A stretch of DNA of 64,000 bases from Lepidostoma basale (taxonomy: Eukaryota > Arthropoda > Insecta > Trichoptera > Lepidostomatidae): positions 468,118 to 532,117 of the forward strand of contig JAHDVF020000742.1 of NCBI GenBank assembly GCA_022606425.2. The letters run 5' to 3'. The notes below the pieces were generated by a model. It had not been told where the DNA came from, did no database searches, and was given only the letters and a program-made list of their open reading frames with translations. Every line of letters begins with the position of its first letter. The stretch's first letter is position 1. A program made the translations under genes and the position numbers. Positions 1 through 10,371 of the stretch are shown piece by piece.

Positions 1-292
1 GTTGGTTCGGACATATGGAGCGCATGGGTGAAGAAAGAATGGTTAAAAAAGTGTACGTTAACGATGTAAATGGAATACGAAGTCGAGGTAGACCGAGGAA
101 AACGTGGCATGACCAAATTAATCAAATTTTAAAGGTTGGTCATATCGGAAATCGGAAGAATCGACGTGCGTGTATGACTCGCTGTATAAATGTGGAGGAA
201 GCTAGAGAGGTATGTCAGGATAGAGTAGTGTGGCGGTCCATTCTCACTGCCTACTCCTGCGGGGAAACGGCGTAATGGTTTGTTGTTGTGTT
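1..292 (+). mobile_element. RTE-A3 LINE 3' fragment
   Basis: Open frame at 15-275 encodes the C-terminal tail of an RTE-type endonuclease/reverse transcriptase: RGRPRKTWHDQINQ, then NRRACMTRC and VEEAREVCQD, ending SCGETA and stop. The 5' part lies outside the window or is truncated. The 3' end carries a TTTG-type tail (about 276-292) instead of the TTAG tail of subfamily A1. It has no catalytic domain left, so it is a dead copy. Confidence 0.8.
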
Positions 293-296
293 TGAA

Positions 297-650
297 GTTC
301 TTGCTAGAGTTAATTTGTTTTAAGTGCCTAATTACGGTCATTTAAAAGAACAGTGGATGCGTGGGATAAATATTAAATAAACACAAAAGTCCGGATCGTC
401 TAGCTGACCTGTGCACCATCTTAAATAACATTATGTGTTATATTATTTTTATTTTGTTATTTTATTTCATATCATTGTATTTTATATTATTTGCCTATTG
501 GTGGCGATGAGGTTCGCAACCCATCACACCGCGTCTCCCGCGGGGGTGAAAAGAGAACGATGGAGTGCCGCATCGGTTAAAGTGTGGGAGTCCATTTTTT
601 CTGCCTACCCCTTCGGCGAGACGGCGTGATGGTTAGTAAGTTAATTAATT
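297..650 (+). mobile_element. SINE-like element sharing the RTE-A 3' end (copy 1)
   Basis: One of three copies (others 17374-17780 and 36679-37064, minus) of a ~350-410 bp element. Its first ~300 bp are unrelated to RTE-A, while its last ~55 bp (from about 585, through CTGCCTACCCC and GACGGCGTGATGG) match the RTE-A 3' end, followed by a TTAG-like tail. It contains GGTTCGCAACC (512-522), close to a pol III B box, but no convincing A box. Compared with the other copies it lacks ~58 bp between about 492 and 494. Confidence 0.7.
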
Positions 651-1105
651 TTTAATTTTTTTTTTGGTTCTAAAAACTATTTTTCTAAAAATAATCACTT
701 GGGCAAATGTTTTCCCTTCTTTAGTGAACCAAGGGTTTTGCTTTTCAAACAAAATATACATATGCTTTCAATATACGAGTATTTTATTTTAAATTTTAAA
801 TGTAATATTCCCAAAATAAAAAAAATTCTTAAACTTAACTTTCACTGAAGTAAAATAATGAACAGTAAAAATGTCACCAAGATCTGTCGATTGGTTGCGA
901 GTCCATTGAGTTTAAAGAATGGAAGAAGAAGATGACCTTTAATTTTAATATATATAGATAACAATAAATAATAATATAATGAATTTACTGAATCCGAAAA
1001 TACGGAAGTTCGTTTGAAATATTAATGAAATAAAACGTTTTTTTAACGAAATGAATGAAATAAAACTGTGTTACAACTACGTAAGTTTTTTTTGTCTTTA
1101 TTTCT
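651..1105. other. AT-rich stretch, nothing recognised
   Basis: AT-rich sequence without supported coding potential or recognisable repeat. It runs up to the decayed hammerhead-like motif near 1110. Confidence 0.5.
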
Positions 1106-1109
1106 ACAG

Positions 1110-1147
1110 CGACCGGTTTCGCCCAGCTAGAGGGCACCGACAGACTG
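1110..1147 (-). ncRNA. Decayed hammerhead-like core (CCGG type)
   Basis: Read on the minus strand: CTGTCGG, then a GCCC/GGGC hairpin, then GAAACCGGTC. The order matches CTGANGA, stem II, GAAA, short palindrome, TC. The first box differs from CTGANGA at two invariant positions, so it is probably inactive. Confidence 0.4.
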
Positions 1148-1149
1148 GT

Positions 1150-2108
1150 GACACTGTTATAAACATACTTTTTTTTATACAAATACAGATCAGGGGTAGT
1201 AAACAAGATTTTATATAAAAGTAATATTAAAATAATTATGTAAAATTTACTAAATTTAAATATTAAAATTAATGTCATTTTTAAATGGCAAATAATGATT
1301 GATCATTGAGCATTATTTACAAAATACTTTCCTTAAATCGATTACTTTACAGATTTCGTTACAGAATTAATGTAACGAAAAATAACAATATTTCCATTAA
1401 CCTTATAATAAACCAACAATAATAATTTATAGGTTTTATAAATAAAAATTATCATAATAAAAATAAATTATGATATATATGTGTATTTACACCTATAGAC
1501 TATAACCATTTCTCTTTCGTTCACACAAATAATAAATAAGAGAAAAAAACACGTTTGGCACGTTCATTTGTTTCTTATTTTTTTTTTTTCAATATGGCGG
1601 TCGTCTCCCGCCAAAATTTCCAGGGATATTAATTCAAGCAGCGGGTAACGTATTAATCATATTGTAATTAACACATCAACGCAACATATTGACTCGATAC
1701 CCGGTGGGACAGTGGAAAAATATATTTAAAAAAATTAAAAGTAATTATTGTTGTTACACGTTTTAAGTATTTATTGTTTGATGTGATAAGCTACTTATGG
1801 GGATTCAAAATACAAACTTGAAAAAATATACGTATTTGAATAAATCTTAATTTCACAACATTTTTTTATACATTTTACAATCATTATTTGGACCACAGCC
1901 GCCCTTCTTCAAAGTAGAAAATTGAATAATAAATTAAAAAAACAATGGAAGGCAAACGTCATTTTAATGGACTAGGTAGCGTATTTAGGTAAGTATTTTG
2001 TTCGAGCGGCGGAAGACAAATAAGTCTTTACAGATGAGATTGCCAACGTCTGGGAGATCTTATATTATTATTATTAATATATTTTTTGTAGCTAATTTAT
2101 GAAAATCA
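1150..2108. other. AT-rich stretch, nothing recognised
   Basis: No coding region, RNA gene or repeat family shared with the rest of the window was recognised here. A GC-richer patch near 1590-1625 has no assignable identity. Confidence 0.45.
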
Positions 2109-2110
2109 AA

Positions 2111-2190
2111 CTATCGCCAATTCGGGCATCGAATCTGGAACCTTCGGTGCGGCAGTCGTAGCACTTACTTCTCGGCCACGAAGGTCGTCA
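2111..2190 (-). mobile_element. SINE1 tRNA-like head only
   Basis: The minus strand reads TGGCCGAGAAG (A-box-like) and GATTCGATGCC (B-box-like), matching the 5' head of the SINE1 copies at 15195, 25591, 32493 and 51385. The body and AAT tail are missing, so this is a truncated or eroded copy. Confidence 0.6.
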
Positions 2191-2299
2191 ATATTATATC
2201 ACACAAAAATGAGAAGAAAGTGGATGTAAACAGAGTTGTTTAAATTCTCATTTAAAAAATGCATCAAATAATCCCCTAGTAATAGTAAATATACCTTAC

Positions 2300-2722
2300 A
2301 ACTAACTAACTAACTAACTAACCATCACGCTGTCTCCCCGAAGGGGTAGGCAGAAAGAATGGACTGCCACACTTTTCTTTCCTGACATATTTCTCTCGCT
2401 TCCTCAACATTCATACATCGTGTCATGCACGCGCGTCGATTTCTCTGACTCCTCACATGGCCGACATTCAATATTTGATTTATTTGATCGTGCCACGTTT
2501 TCCTCGGTCTTCCTCTATTTCTGGTTCCATTCACATCATTAACATATAATTTTTTTACCATTCTTTCTTCATTCATTCTTTCAATATGTCCAAACCATCT
2601 TAATGATCCTTTCATTATTTTGTTCATGACACCATCATTCGCACCGCATTCACTTCTTATATTTTCATTCGGCACTCTATCATACACAGAGTATCCACAC
2701 ATTCTTCTAAGAGATCTCATTT
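2300..2722 (-). mobile_element. RTE-A1 LINE 3' fragment
   Basis: Minus-strand frame of 131 residues (2720 to 2325) covers the RTE-A C-terminus without a stop: RSLRRMCGYSVYDRV, RWFGHIERM, RGRPRKTWHDQINQ, NRRACMTRCMNVEEA, YPFGETA. A CTAA repeat tail occupies 2301-2322. It is 5'-truncated and lacks the reverse-transcriptase domain. Confidence 0.85.
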
Positions 2723-2759
2723 CAACTTATACCTTACAAGTAATTTTATTCTTGCTATT

Positions 2760-3365
2760 TAGTCTAATCTTCGCCAAATATAATAATAATAATAATAATA
2801 ATGTAGAGTAACCATCAATCACGGTAATAAAAATGAGTGACCGTCCTTTCAAAGTGATTAGTATTCAAACAGATAAAAAAGCATGTTTGTAAAAAAGTCG
2901 AAGTGGTATTTTGGCAATTTACAAAGGTGCAAACTCCATTCATTATATTCGGCAATACGCCTGCAGTGGTGCGATTTTTTTAACGCCTGAAGAAATACAA
3001 AAAAATATAACACTCGTACAATTAATATCTTCACGGCCTGAAAGTGTTAATAAGAGTCAGTATGTATTACAAGAAGTGACATGTCAATTATTATTTATAC
3101 GCGGTATTAACTATTAAAAACACATTACGGACCGTCACAATGAATACGCAACTGTTGATTGGGAAACCTAAGTAGGCAATATATTTTTTATAGGTACGTG
3201 TACAATTAATATCAATAAATTATTTGTACGTGTGAAATTGTGAAATTCAATGCATAACATTGGATAGATTCTATTTAATACATGTTATATTCTTATGAAC
3301 TATAGAAACAGTTATGATGTAAGGTCGTATAATGGTTATTTATTTATTTTAAGATGATCTATATT
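2760..3365. other. Unassigned stretch
   Basis: Starts with an (ATA/AAT)n run at about 2780-2803. A short open frame (2911-3117, 68 residues) has no recognisable motif and is probably chance. Nothing else was recognised. Confidence 0.4.
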
Positions 3366-3369
3366 TAAG

Positions 3370-3500
3370 TCTTCTTCTTTTTCTTCCTTATTGTAGACCT
3401 ATGTGGTCTGTTCTCCAGAGAGTTGCTTCTCCTGTGAGGTAGATTCCCAGCTGTCTTTCCATCTTTTAGGAGGTCTTCCACGAGGACGAGTCCCATGATC
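3370..3500 (-). mobile_element. RTE-X 3' fragment
   Basis: Minus-strand remnant of the family-X C-terminus, with a CTTCTTCTTT tail at its left edge. The same sequence is at 3834, 8425, 29718 and 59580. It abuts an RTE-E fragment at about 3500. Confidence 0.7.
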
Positions 3501-3556
3501 CCATCTTTTCCTCGGTCTGCCTCTTGGTCTCTTTTCACGAGGCACTCATCTGGATA
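3501..3556 (-). mobile_element. RTE-E fragment (5' junction of a duplicated composite)
   Basis: Matches RTE-E around 9270-9325 and 30205-30250 (KRPRGRPRKRW region). Its boundary with AT-rich foldback DNA at CATCTGGATAA is identical to the one near 30205, showing that both loci descend from one earlier insertion. Confidence 0.7.
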
Positions 3557-3830
3557 AAATAAAAATAAAATATATTAATACTGGAAGCATATTTTATTTT
3601 TTTATTCTATAGAATTATTATTTAACTCGAGAACTCTTTCAGAACGAAGTAAAACTTCGTGTAAATTTAATACTATTAAAAATGCCAGTTTTCTAGAGTC
3701 AAGAGTGCAGGTTTCGCCTCGGTTTTTATATTCTAGCAAGGCGAAACATATCATTATTTTATAATGTATTTAATATACTCATTTTAATTTTTTTTATACC
3801 AATTTATATCAAAATATTCTTCTTATTCTT
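3557..3830 (-). repeat. FB1-related foldback segment in a duplicated composite
   Basis: Contains the inverted pair GGTTTCGCC (about 3711-3719) and GGCGAAAC (about 3739-3746), plus the TTTTCTAGA motif typical of FB1. The segment from about 3520 to 4000 reappears in reverse orientation at about 29730-30235, including its junctions with RTE-X and RTE-E. Confidence 0.65.
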
Positions 3831-3833
3831 CTT

Positions 3834-4160
3834 CCTTGTTGTAGACCTATGTGGTCTGTTCCCAGAGTGTTGGTCCTCCTGTGAGGTAGATTCCCAGCCG
3901 TCCTTCTCAGTCCCATGAGGCTGATTATGTAATGCAATATAGGGGAGTCTGGTGGAGTATTCTTTGAACATGACCGTACCAGTCCCTTTTTCGCTGTTTG
4001 TCCTTTTTCGCTATCTTATAACATATCTCTTTTATTCTGGCTCAACCTAACATATCTCTCTTATTCTGGTGTTCCTCACGCGATCCCTCAGTGTCCTGCC
4101 TGCTATCATCCTCAGTGTCTTCATTTTGGAAGTCCTCAAAACTTGTTTGGTCCTTAATGT
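3834..4160 (-). mobile_element. RTE-X 3' fragment
   Basis: Minus-strand degenerate C-terminus of an RTE-type LINE with a TTCTTC-type tail at its left edge. A more upstream part (about 4070-4150) decodes as degraded TLRxxAGxTLRDxVRNTRIRE, a motif shared with RTE-L and RTE-M. Several frameshifts are present. Confidence 0.65.
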
Positions 4161-4162
4161 GT

Positions 4163-4460
4163 ATATTTAAGTGCGCCATTAAAAAAATCAATTACCCCAA
4201 GAGCGCACCAGAAAAAAAAAACATCCGCTCTGAGACACGGTCTATACATTGCACACGGTCTATACATTCTTCGTTTAATATCTTTCAACAGATGATAATC
4301 TGCATAACCAAATGAATTAAAACCTTCTGTCTGGGTGACAGTATCGATATGATAAGCACAACAATAAAAAGCAGTGGTTCATGGACGGATCCTTGTGGGA
4401 CATCAAACTTCAATTCGTTTTTAGAGGATTAAGAATTCAAACAGTGTAAGATTTTTTTGA
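4163..4460 (-). mobile_element. Family-F LINE fragment (CR1/L2/jockey-like)
   Basis: The left 50 bp match the family-F 3' end at 10395-10450 (GTGCGCC ... CAATTAC ... GCGCAC). Further upstream on the minus strand, about 4380-4430 decodes VPQGSV followed by PLLF, the reverse-transcriptase motif preceding the YxDD box. The pieces are closer together than in an intact LINE, implying a deletion. Confidence 0.5.
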
Positions 4461-4547
4461 TAAGGTTGGTGTAATTAATAATGTGGTGTTTTATTTTTAT
4501 AACTAGCTTTCTTCTTATTTTCTTTCTCCTTTCCCAGAGTACGGGGT

Positions 4548-4695
4548 CAACTTTTTTATTGCTTGGCACAGGTTGTTTTACTGATAGGGATCTACTCCCT
4601 TAAGGTCTAAGGTCTTCGTGTCTCTTTGCACATTTTTCTGTCAGAAAGTTTAGAGGTCTTCCTCTCCCTTTCATTTTACTAGCCACGGAAATATA
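4548..4695 (-). mobile_element. Unclassified RTE-like fragment
   Basis: Minus-strand translation gives a degraded GRGRPL stretch followed by TEKCAKRHEDL, similar in arrangement to the piece at 21775-21975. Weak evidence. Confidence 0.35.
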
Positions 4696-4699
4696 TTCT

Positions 4700-4888
4700 G
4701 ACGACTTTCGTAGCTGAGTGGTAAGATCCTAGGTTCCATTGCCGAAGATGGTAGTGTGATTGTCACATTGTCACATTGGTCTGGTGTAGAATTCACGTGA
4801 CAATAAAATGGCGATGGATTAGCTATCGATCAAATGTCACGAGAATCAATATGATAGTTATATCCTTTACAACGATTTAGCTAGCGCA
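4700..4888 (+). mobile_element. SINE1 copy
   Basis: A box TAGCTGAGTGG at 4711-4721, degenerate B region, then the SINE1 body: GTGTGATTGTCACATT, CACGTGACAATAAAATGG, a dozen bases shared with other copies around TGTCACGAGAATCA, and GATTTAGCT near the end. The AAT tail is missing, and an RTE-L tail directly follows. Confidence 0.8.
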
Positions 4889-5462
4889 TGTAAAGAGCTT
4901 CTTCTTCTTCCTCTTAGTTTAGGTCGTATGACCTGTTTGTAGCGGTGGGCTGTTCTAGAATGATGATGTCCAGCCATCTCTACATCTGTTTGGCGGCCTG
5001 CCTGGTAATCACTTGCTGCTTGGGTTTTCATCTTTAACAATTTTTTCAATTCTTGTATTCTCCATGCGGTCCACGTGGTCTCTCCAAAAGCGCCTTCCGC
5101 TTCTTCCCCATCTCACTATGTCCTCAGCACCACAGACAGACCTTATCGTTTCATTTCTAAACCGATCTCTGAGGGTTTTGCCTGCGATGGAGCGTAGGGT
5201 TCGCATTTCAGCTACTCTAAGAAGGTTCTTAATTCTATTGGTATCGGTTCTGACCTCTATTCCATACGTCATGATGGGGCGAACGCATGCCTTGTAAATC
5301 TTGAGTTTACTTTCGGTTAGCATGTATTTGTTCCTCCATATGGTGTCGCGCAAGCAGCCAGCCACGGCTGTGGCTTTGTTGGTTTGTGCTCGCACCTCGT
5401 CATATAGATCACTGTAGCTACCGATCTCTATGCCTAGGTAAGTGAATCGCATGACTTGCTCA
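4889..5462 (-). mobile_element. RTE-L LINE 3' fragment
   Basis: Minus strand: a 147-residue frame (5452 to 5009) starts TYLGIEIGSYSDLYDEVRAQ and includes YGIEVR, LRVAEMRTLRSIAGKTLRDR, DIVRWGRS and RRFWRDHVDRM. A frameshift near 5030 leads to a second frame ending HRYKQVIRPKLRGRRR. The tail is GAAGAAGAAG-like (4889-4905). Other copies are at 19150 and 44075. Confidence 0.85.
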
Positions 5463-5464
5463 AT

Positions 5465-5720
5465 AGGTTATAATTTTATACGAATAATTTTACATGAATC
5501 TTTCCCTTCCATCTTCGTTACGCACCTTATATTTTAACGTGCGTAATCGCAGCACGATCAATTCTATCGTATGCAGTTATGATCGAGAATTTTTTTTTAG
5601 TATAATATACAATACATATATTCGAAAAACACAACTGAAAAGATTTATAAAGTAGGTTCGCATCTAAAGATTTTGAAATTCCAATAAAGAGTAATATATT
5701 TTAATAAAATTAACGTTAAA
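5465..5720. other. Unassigned AT-rich stretch
   Basis: No recognisable element between RTE-L and the short open frame at 5721. Confidence 0.4.
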
Positions 5721-6059
5721 ATGAAGTTAAAAACTAATTTATTTGTGAATCAGGTGAGAAACATGAGGTCGGAATGGCTTATAAATTATAGGGTAACACG
5801 TCATTCCAACAAGAATAATGAATGTTCCATACGAGACTCAGAAATCAGTGGCGACCGGTTAACCTTTTTCGAAACAGGCGATAATACGAAGGAACAAAAT
5901 ATAGTACTTTTTCTTCGATGGACCTACAGCTCATATCGAGCCTCCATTATTCTTCGCCTCCATCTAGGCCACAGATACCTCTACAGATACCCCACAGATA
6001 CCCCTGGCCTAGATACTATTTTGCCTTTTGCTTTTTTTCTGGAATGGTGCATTCTCTAC
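5721..6059 (+). other. Open frame of unknown nature (124 codons)
   Basis: An ATG-initiated frame runs to 6095. The predicted protein has no recognised domain, and its end overlaps an RTE-like fragment on the other strand. Near 5970-6005 the DNA repeats CACAGATACC three times. I would not call this a gene without expression or homology support. Confidence 0.2.
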
Positions 6060-6285
6060 CAATGTAAGTCCTGCGTGGATAGGGGGCGGGCCTAGGGATT
6101 GTTTGAGCGAAGCTGACGAAGGGGCGCCACTGCGTCCTATAACAGCTTTGGTTAGCGGCGGGTAACCTTCTATTCATCGCCTCCAACTCCTCCTGTCCTC
6201 CGTTTTCGCCCCATCTCTCCCAACTTCTTCCTCCTAACCTCTGTCGTCCAATTGGTCTTCTACCACTCTATCATCCTTTTTGGCG
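6060..6285 (-). mobile_element. Unclassified RTE-like fragment
   Basis: Minus-strand translation shows RRPIG, RWGENGGQEELEAMNR, then (across a frameshift) TQWRPFVSFAQ, in the order expected of an RTE-type C-terminus. No microsatellite tail is visible. Confidence 0.5.
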
Positions 6286-6374
6286 TTAGATAAAAAATAT
6301 ACATAGATAAAATAGAGGTATCTAATATATGTGTTTTTTGATCCCTACAGTTCTATATGATTACATGAAAAACT

Positions 6375-6900
6375 GTTATTGGAAATAAAAAAAACACAAA
6401 TGAAAGCAAAAATGACCGTTCACAATGGATTTGTAGTATCAATCCTGATGTATAGAAGTGAAGCATGGAATTGGCAGAAGTGGGATGAGAGTAGAATAAA
6501 TGGGGTAGAAATGAGATCTCTTAGACGAATGTGCGGAAAATCTGTTTATGATAGAGTGTCGATTGAAAATATAAGAAGTGAATAAAATGTGATTGAAAGT
6601 TTTGTAAAAACATAATAAAAGGACCTTTAAGATGGTTTGGACACATGGAGAGAATGAATGAATAAAGAATGGCAAATAAATGTATATGTAAACGATGTAA
6701 ATGGAACTATAAATAGAGGAAGACCGAAAAAAATGTGACGCAATCAAATAAATCGAATATTAGTCGGCCACGTGAGTGCATGCTTGATACGATGTATGAA
6801 TGTTGAGGAAGCGAGAAGTCAGAAAAGAAGAGTGTAGCCGTCAATTTTTCTGCATACCCTTTAAGAGAGACGGCGTGATGGATAGTTAGTTAGTTAATAA
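6375..6900 (+). mobile_element. RTE-A1 LINE 3' fragment, degraded
   Basis: Frame at 6379-6585 gives AKMTVHNGFVVSILMY, WNWQKWDESRIN, RSLRRMCGKSVYDRV and then a stop. The downstream C-terminus continues in other frames to GAGACGGCGTGATGG, with a TTAG tail at about 6880-6896. Multiple frameshifts and indels. Confidence 0.8.
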
Positions 6901-6904
6901 ATAA

Positions 6905-7275
6905 AAATACACCACCCCCACCACTGTAAATATAATATGTATTATGATTATTCGTATGTCCAATCCACGTATTTTTCATTTGTAAACCAATCCACCATCC
7001 ACTTTACTTGTATAAGGTGTGAAACCTCCCATTGAGTTTAAAACCCACTCAATTCATTTGTCTTTGGAACATGAACCAATAAACCATCCAATAAGAATCG
7101 AATTTAATTTAATAGTGGAGTTAAGAAATTGTGGCTTGTTCCACAATGGATATAATAATATATTAATACATTAATTTATTATGAAAGATGATCTTGGAAA
7201 GGTTTTTTTTTCAAATCAAAAAAAGAATGGTATTTTATTAAGATAAAGAAATATTTCTTTAGAATAATTTATTAT
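6905..7275. other. Unassigned AT-rich stretch
   Basis: Nothing recognised. Confidence 0.4.
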
Positions 7276-7278
7276 ATT

Positions 7279-7425
7279 TACCTTCTTCTTCTTTACTTTT
7301 GTTAGACTCAGGAGTCTGTTATTTCAGGCGGGTCCTCTTGAGACGCTGAACTCCAGCTTTCTCTTCACCGTTTCGGGGGTCTTTCTGGTCGGCGTTGTCC
7401 GTTTGGCGTTCCATCGAGAGCTATG
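7279..7425 (-). mobile_element. RTE-like 3' fragment with GAA tail
   Basis: Minus strand decodes a degraded RPPKR-RESWSSASQEDPP, typical of RTE-L/M relatives, followed by a GAAGAAGAAG tail at 7280-7293. Confidence 0.5.
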
Positions 7426-7606
7426 GTATATTATATTTATGCTAGAGTAATATGCCTATCCAAAAAATCTAAGATGGTACCGCATAATTGTGTTCGTGTG
7501 CCGATCCTTATGTATGGAAGTGAAAATGTTTCCTTTCGTATGAAGCATTTAATTTGTAGTGTTTCATTATTAAAGTAAATTATGACACTTGTGTTGTTTG
7601 TTCTTA

Positions 7607-7830
7607 TATACAACTAACTAACAATCAAGCTGTTTAGTAGGCAGAGATGATGGACGCCACACTGTTCTATCTTGAGATAAACTCCAGCGCCTCCACCACA
7701 TTCGCACACCGTGACACACACGCTCTTCGATTCGAACATGGCCGCCATTCAGTAATTGATTGATTTGGTCACGCCATGTCTTCCTTGCCCTTCCTCTACT
7801 TCTTTTTCCATTCACACTACTAGGATGGGA
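7607..7830 (-). mobile_element. RTE-A2 LINE 3' fragment, left half of a head-to-head pair
   Basis: Minus-strand frame contains SVNGKRSRGRARKTWRDQIN and QLLNGGHVR, signatures of subfamily A2. The CTAA tail is at 7606-7616. Its 5' edge abuts, at about 7828, the 5' edge of a plus-strand RTE-A1 copy, so both tails point outward. Confidence 0.75.
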
Positions 7831-8418
7831 GAGTGGAGAAGGATATTGAAATAAGGGTTGGGGCAGGCAACAGAGTAAATGGTGCAATTAAAATTGTCAT
7901 CGCAAACAAAAGCCTATCCAAAAAAGCTAAGATGGCAGCTTGTGCCGACCCTTATGTATGGAAGTGAAGCATGGAACTGGCAAAAAAGGTTAAAAGTAGA
8001 ATAAATGCAGTAGAAATGAGATCTCTAAGACGAATGTGTGGTAAATATGTTTACCATATGATATAGTGTCAAATGCAAGTATAAGAAGTGAATGCGGTGC
8101 GAATGAAAGTGTTATGAACAAAATAATGAAAGAGTTTTTAAGATGGTTTGGACTAATGGAAAGAATGAGTGAAGACAGAATGGTGAAGAAGGTATTTGTA
8201 AACGACGTTAACGGAGGTAGAAAAAGAGGAAGGCCGAGGAAAAAACGTGGCACGATCAAATCAATCAAATATTAAATGTCGGTCACGTGTCGGAGAAATC
8301 GACGTGCGTGCATGACAAAATGTATGAATGTAGAGGAAGTGAGAGAAGTATGTCAGGACAGAACAGTGTGGCGGTCCGTTCATTCTCCCTCCGGGGAAAC
8401 GGCGTTTTGGTTAGTTTA
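7828..8418 (+). mobile_element. RTE-A1 LINE 3' fragment, right half of a head-to-head pair
   Basis: Starts in the reverse-transcriptase-linked region (GRVEKDIEIRVGAGNRVNGA), continues through RSLRRMCGKYVYH, RWFGLMERMSEDRMVKKV and RKRGRPRKK, then frameshifts to NRRACMTKCMNVEEV. It ends SGETA with a TTAG remnant at 8410-8417. It carries frameshifts. Confidence 0.8.
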
Positions 8419-8423
8419 GAATC

Positions 8424-8756
8424 TTCTTCTTCTTCTTCCTTGTTATAGACCTATGTGGTATGTTCTCCAGAATCTAGCTATTCCTGTGAGGTAGATTCCC
8501 AGCTGCCCTTCCATCTTTTAGGAGGTCTTCCACGAGGACGAGTCCCATGAGGCTGATTATGCAATGTAATATAGGGGAGTCTGGGGGTGTCCATTCTTTA
8601 AACATGACCGTACCAGGCCCTTTTTCGCTGTCAGCTCCATCTTATAATATCCTCAACCTCATATATCTCTCTTATTCTGGTGTTTCTCACGAGATCTCTC
8701 AGTGTTTTGCCTGCTATCGTCCTCAGTGTCTTCAGTGTCTTTGTTTAGAATAATAT
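8424..8756 (-). mobile_element. RTE-X 3' fragment
   Basis: Minus-strand family-X copy with a GAAGAAGAAGAAG tail at 8424-8441. It is collinear with the copy at 3834-4160 but keeps sequence deleted there. Confidence 0.75.
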
Positions 8757-8838
8757 GGATAAATCGACGTGCGTGCATGATACGATGTATGAATGTAGAG
8801 GAATCGAGAGATGTATGTTTGGGGAAACGCGATCTAAT
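8757..8838 (+). mobile_element. RTE-A fragment
   Basis: About 80 bp matching the RTE-A C-terminus: NRRACMIRCMNVEE, then a deletion to GGGGAAACG. Both ends are truncated. Confidence 0.6.
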
Positions 8839-8944
8839 TTGTGTGTTGTAAATGTAACACAATACATACTTTATTAATCAAGTTTGTGTCTGTTTGATGT
8901 ACAACTTGAATATATCTGCCTATTTTGTAATAAATCAATTTAAA

Positions 8945-9100
8945 AAGCACACGCAGTTCAGTTGGCGCGACGATATCCGGAAGAGTGCGGGAAGTGCTTG
9001 GATGCGGATCGCTCAGGATAGAAGGGGGTAGAAATTACGAGTGAAGGCCTAACTGGAAGAGTGGAGGCCACTACAGGCTGAAGAATAAGAAATGAAAACA
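8945..9100 (+). mobile_element. Unclassified RTE-like fragment
   Basis: Plus-strand translation WRDDIRKSAGSAWMRIAQDR resembles the WRDDL...W(M/I)xxAQDR end of RTE-D and RTE-H type proteins, followed by GAAGAATAAGAAATG. Confidence 0.55.
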
Positions 9101-9117
9101 ATAACATAGCGTTTTAT

Positions 9118-9804
9118 TTCATTCATTCATTCATTTCTCGGCCCTACATCCCGGTGTGGGATTTGGCCTCCTCCACAACGGTCCTCCACTGACTTCTATA
9201 TCTGGCCTTCTCTCTCCATTCCCCAGCTTCTTCCATTTTCTCCCAATTTATTTCCACGCAATCCACCCATCTTTTCCTCGGTCTGCCTCTTGGTCTCTTT
9301 TCGCGGGGCATCCATCTGGATATTATTTGTGTTGTTCTACCCTCTGGCATTCTTTCCACATGGTCAGCCCACCGTAGGCGTTGAGACTTACAGAATCTCA
9401 CCACTGTTTCATGGTTTAATTAGATCTTCCAGTTCAAGGTTTCTTTTAATTCTGTAAGTACCTCCAGCGTGGGTCCAAAAATTTTTCTCGGTATTTTCCT
9501 CTCAAAAACTGCTAGCCTGCCTTCCTCTCTCTGCGTTAGAGACCATGTCTCACAGCTGTAGGTGACTACCGGTCCCGTGATAGAAGTATATATGAAAAGT
9601 TTGGTATTCCTGCTGAGTAACTTAGAGCCCAGAAGCTTCTTACACTCATGAAAAGATCTGTTTGCTGCTAAGAGGCGAATATTGTATTCTTCTGCTAGCT
9701 TGTTTCTGGAATTGAGGTTCGAGCCCAGATAGGTGAAATGCTGGACCTCTTCGTACATATGTTGTTCTATTTGTATGTTTTGAACGGGATGTTGTCCGCG
9801 CGCA
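9118..9804 (-). mobile_element. RTE-E LINE 3' fragment
   Basis: Minus strand: QHFTYLGSNLNSRNKLAEEY, ETWSLT, AVFERKIPRKIFGP, then after a junction near 9415 RLRWADHVERMPEGRTTQ, RPRGRPRKRWVD and VEEAKSHTGM. The tail is (AATG)n, seen as CATT repeats at 9120-9136. The protein is broken once near 9410. Confidence 0.8.
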
Positions 9805-10345
9805 CTCATCATTATCAACATCAGCCGTCTGTCATCCACTGCTGAATGTAGGCCTCTCCTAAAGCACGCCACCACCCCCTATCCATTGCCGCTCCCACCC
9901 ATCCATGTCCAGCAATTTTCTTCAGATCGTCGGTCCAGCGGGCAGGGAGATGTCCAACTCTACGGAATCCTGTACGCGGTCTCCACTAAAGAACCCGTCT
10001 TCCCCATCGGCTGTCGACAGATATGGCCAGCCCACTGCCACTTCAGCCCGCCTATCCGTAGAGCCACCTCATTCACCTTGGTTTGTTGTCGAATAAATTC
10101 GTTTCTAAATTTATCCCTCAAGGTTATTCCAAGCATGGCTCTTTCCATAGCGCGCTGGGCGACCTTGAATCTGTAGACTAGACCTTTTGTCAATGTCCAC
10201 GTCTCGGCTCCGTACGGCATGACTGGCAAGACGCACTGGTTGAAGACTTTACTCTTGAGGCATTGTGGTATTTTGGAAGTGAAAATATGACGTAATTTCC
10301 CAAAGGCCGCCCAACCCAACTGAATTCTTCGGTCGGCTTCTTTCT
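9805..10345 (-). mobile_element. RTE-D LINE 3' fragment
   Basis: Minus-strand frames encode GWAAFGKLRHIFTSKIPQCL, YGAETWTLTKGLVYRFKVAQ, AMERAMLGITLRDKFRNEF and RIGGLKWQWAGHICR, matching the long copy at 12062. A degraded GAT tail lies at about 9806-9832, directly against RTE-E. Confidence 0.85.
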
Positions 10346-10371
10346 TCCGCGCGGACTATTTTATTCAAATC

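Noticed and set aside
5721..6095. A host protein-coding gene (124 codons)
   Set aside because: No motif, no splice or promoter support, and its end overlaps an RTE-like fragment.
6108..6122. CTGACGA as another hammerhead core
   Set aside because: No GAAA after a hairpin within range, and the bases belong to an RTE-like coding fragment on the other strand.
7607..8418. Twin-priming (5' inversion) as the origin of the RTE-A pair
   Set aside because: Twin priming leaves one 3' tail; here both halves have their own 3' end, and they belong to different subfamilies.
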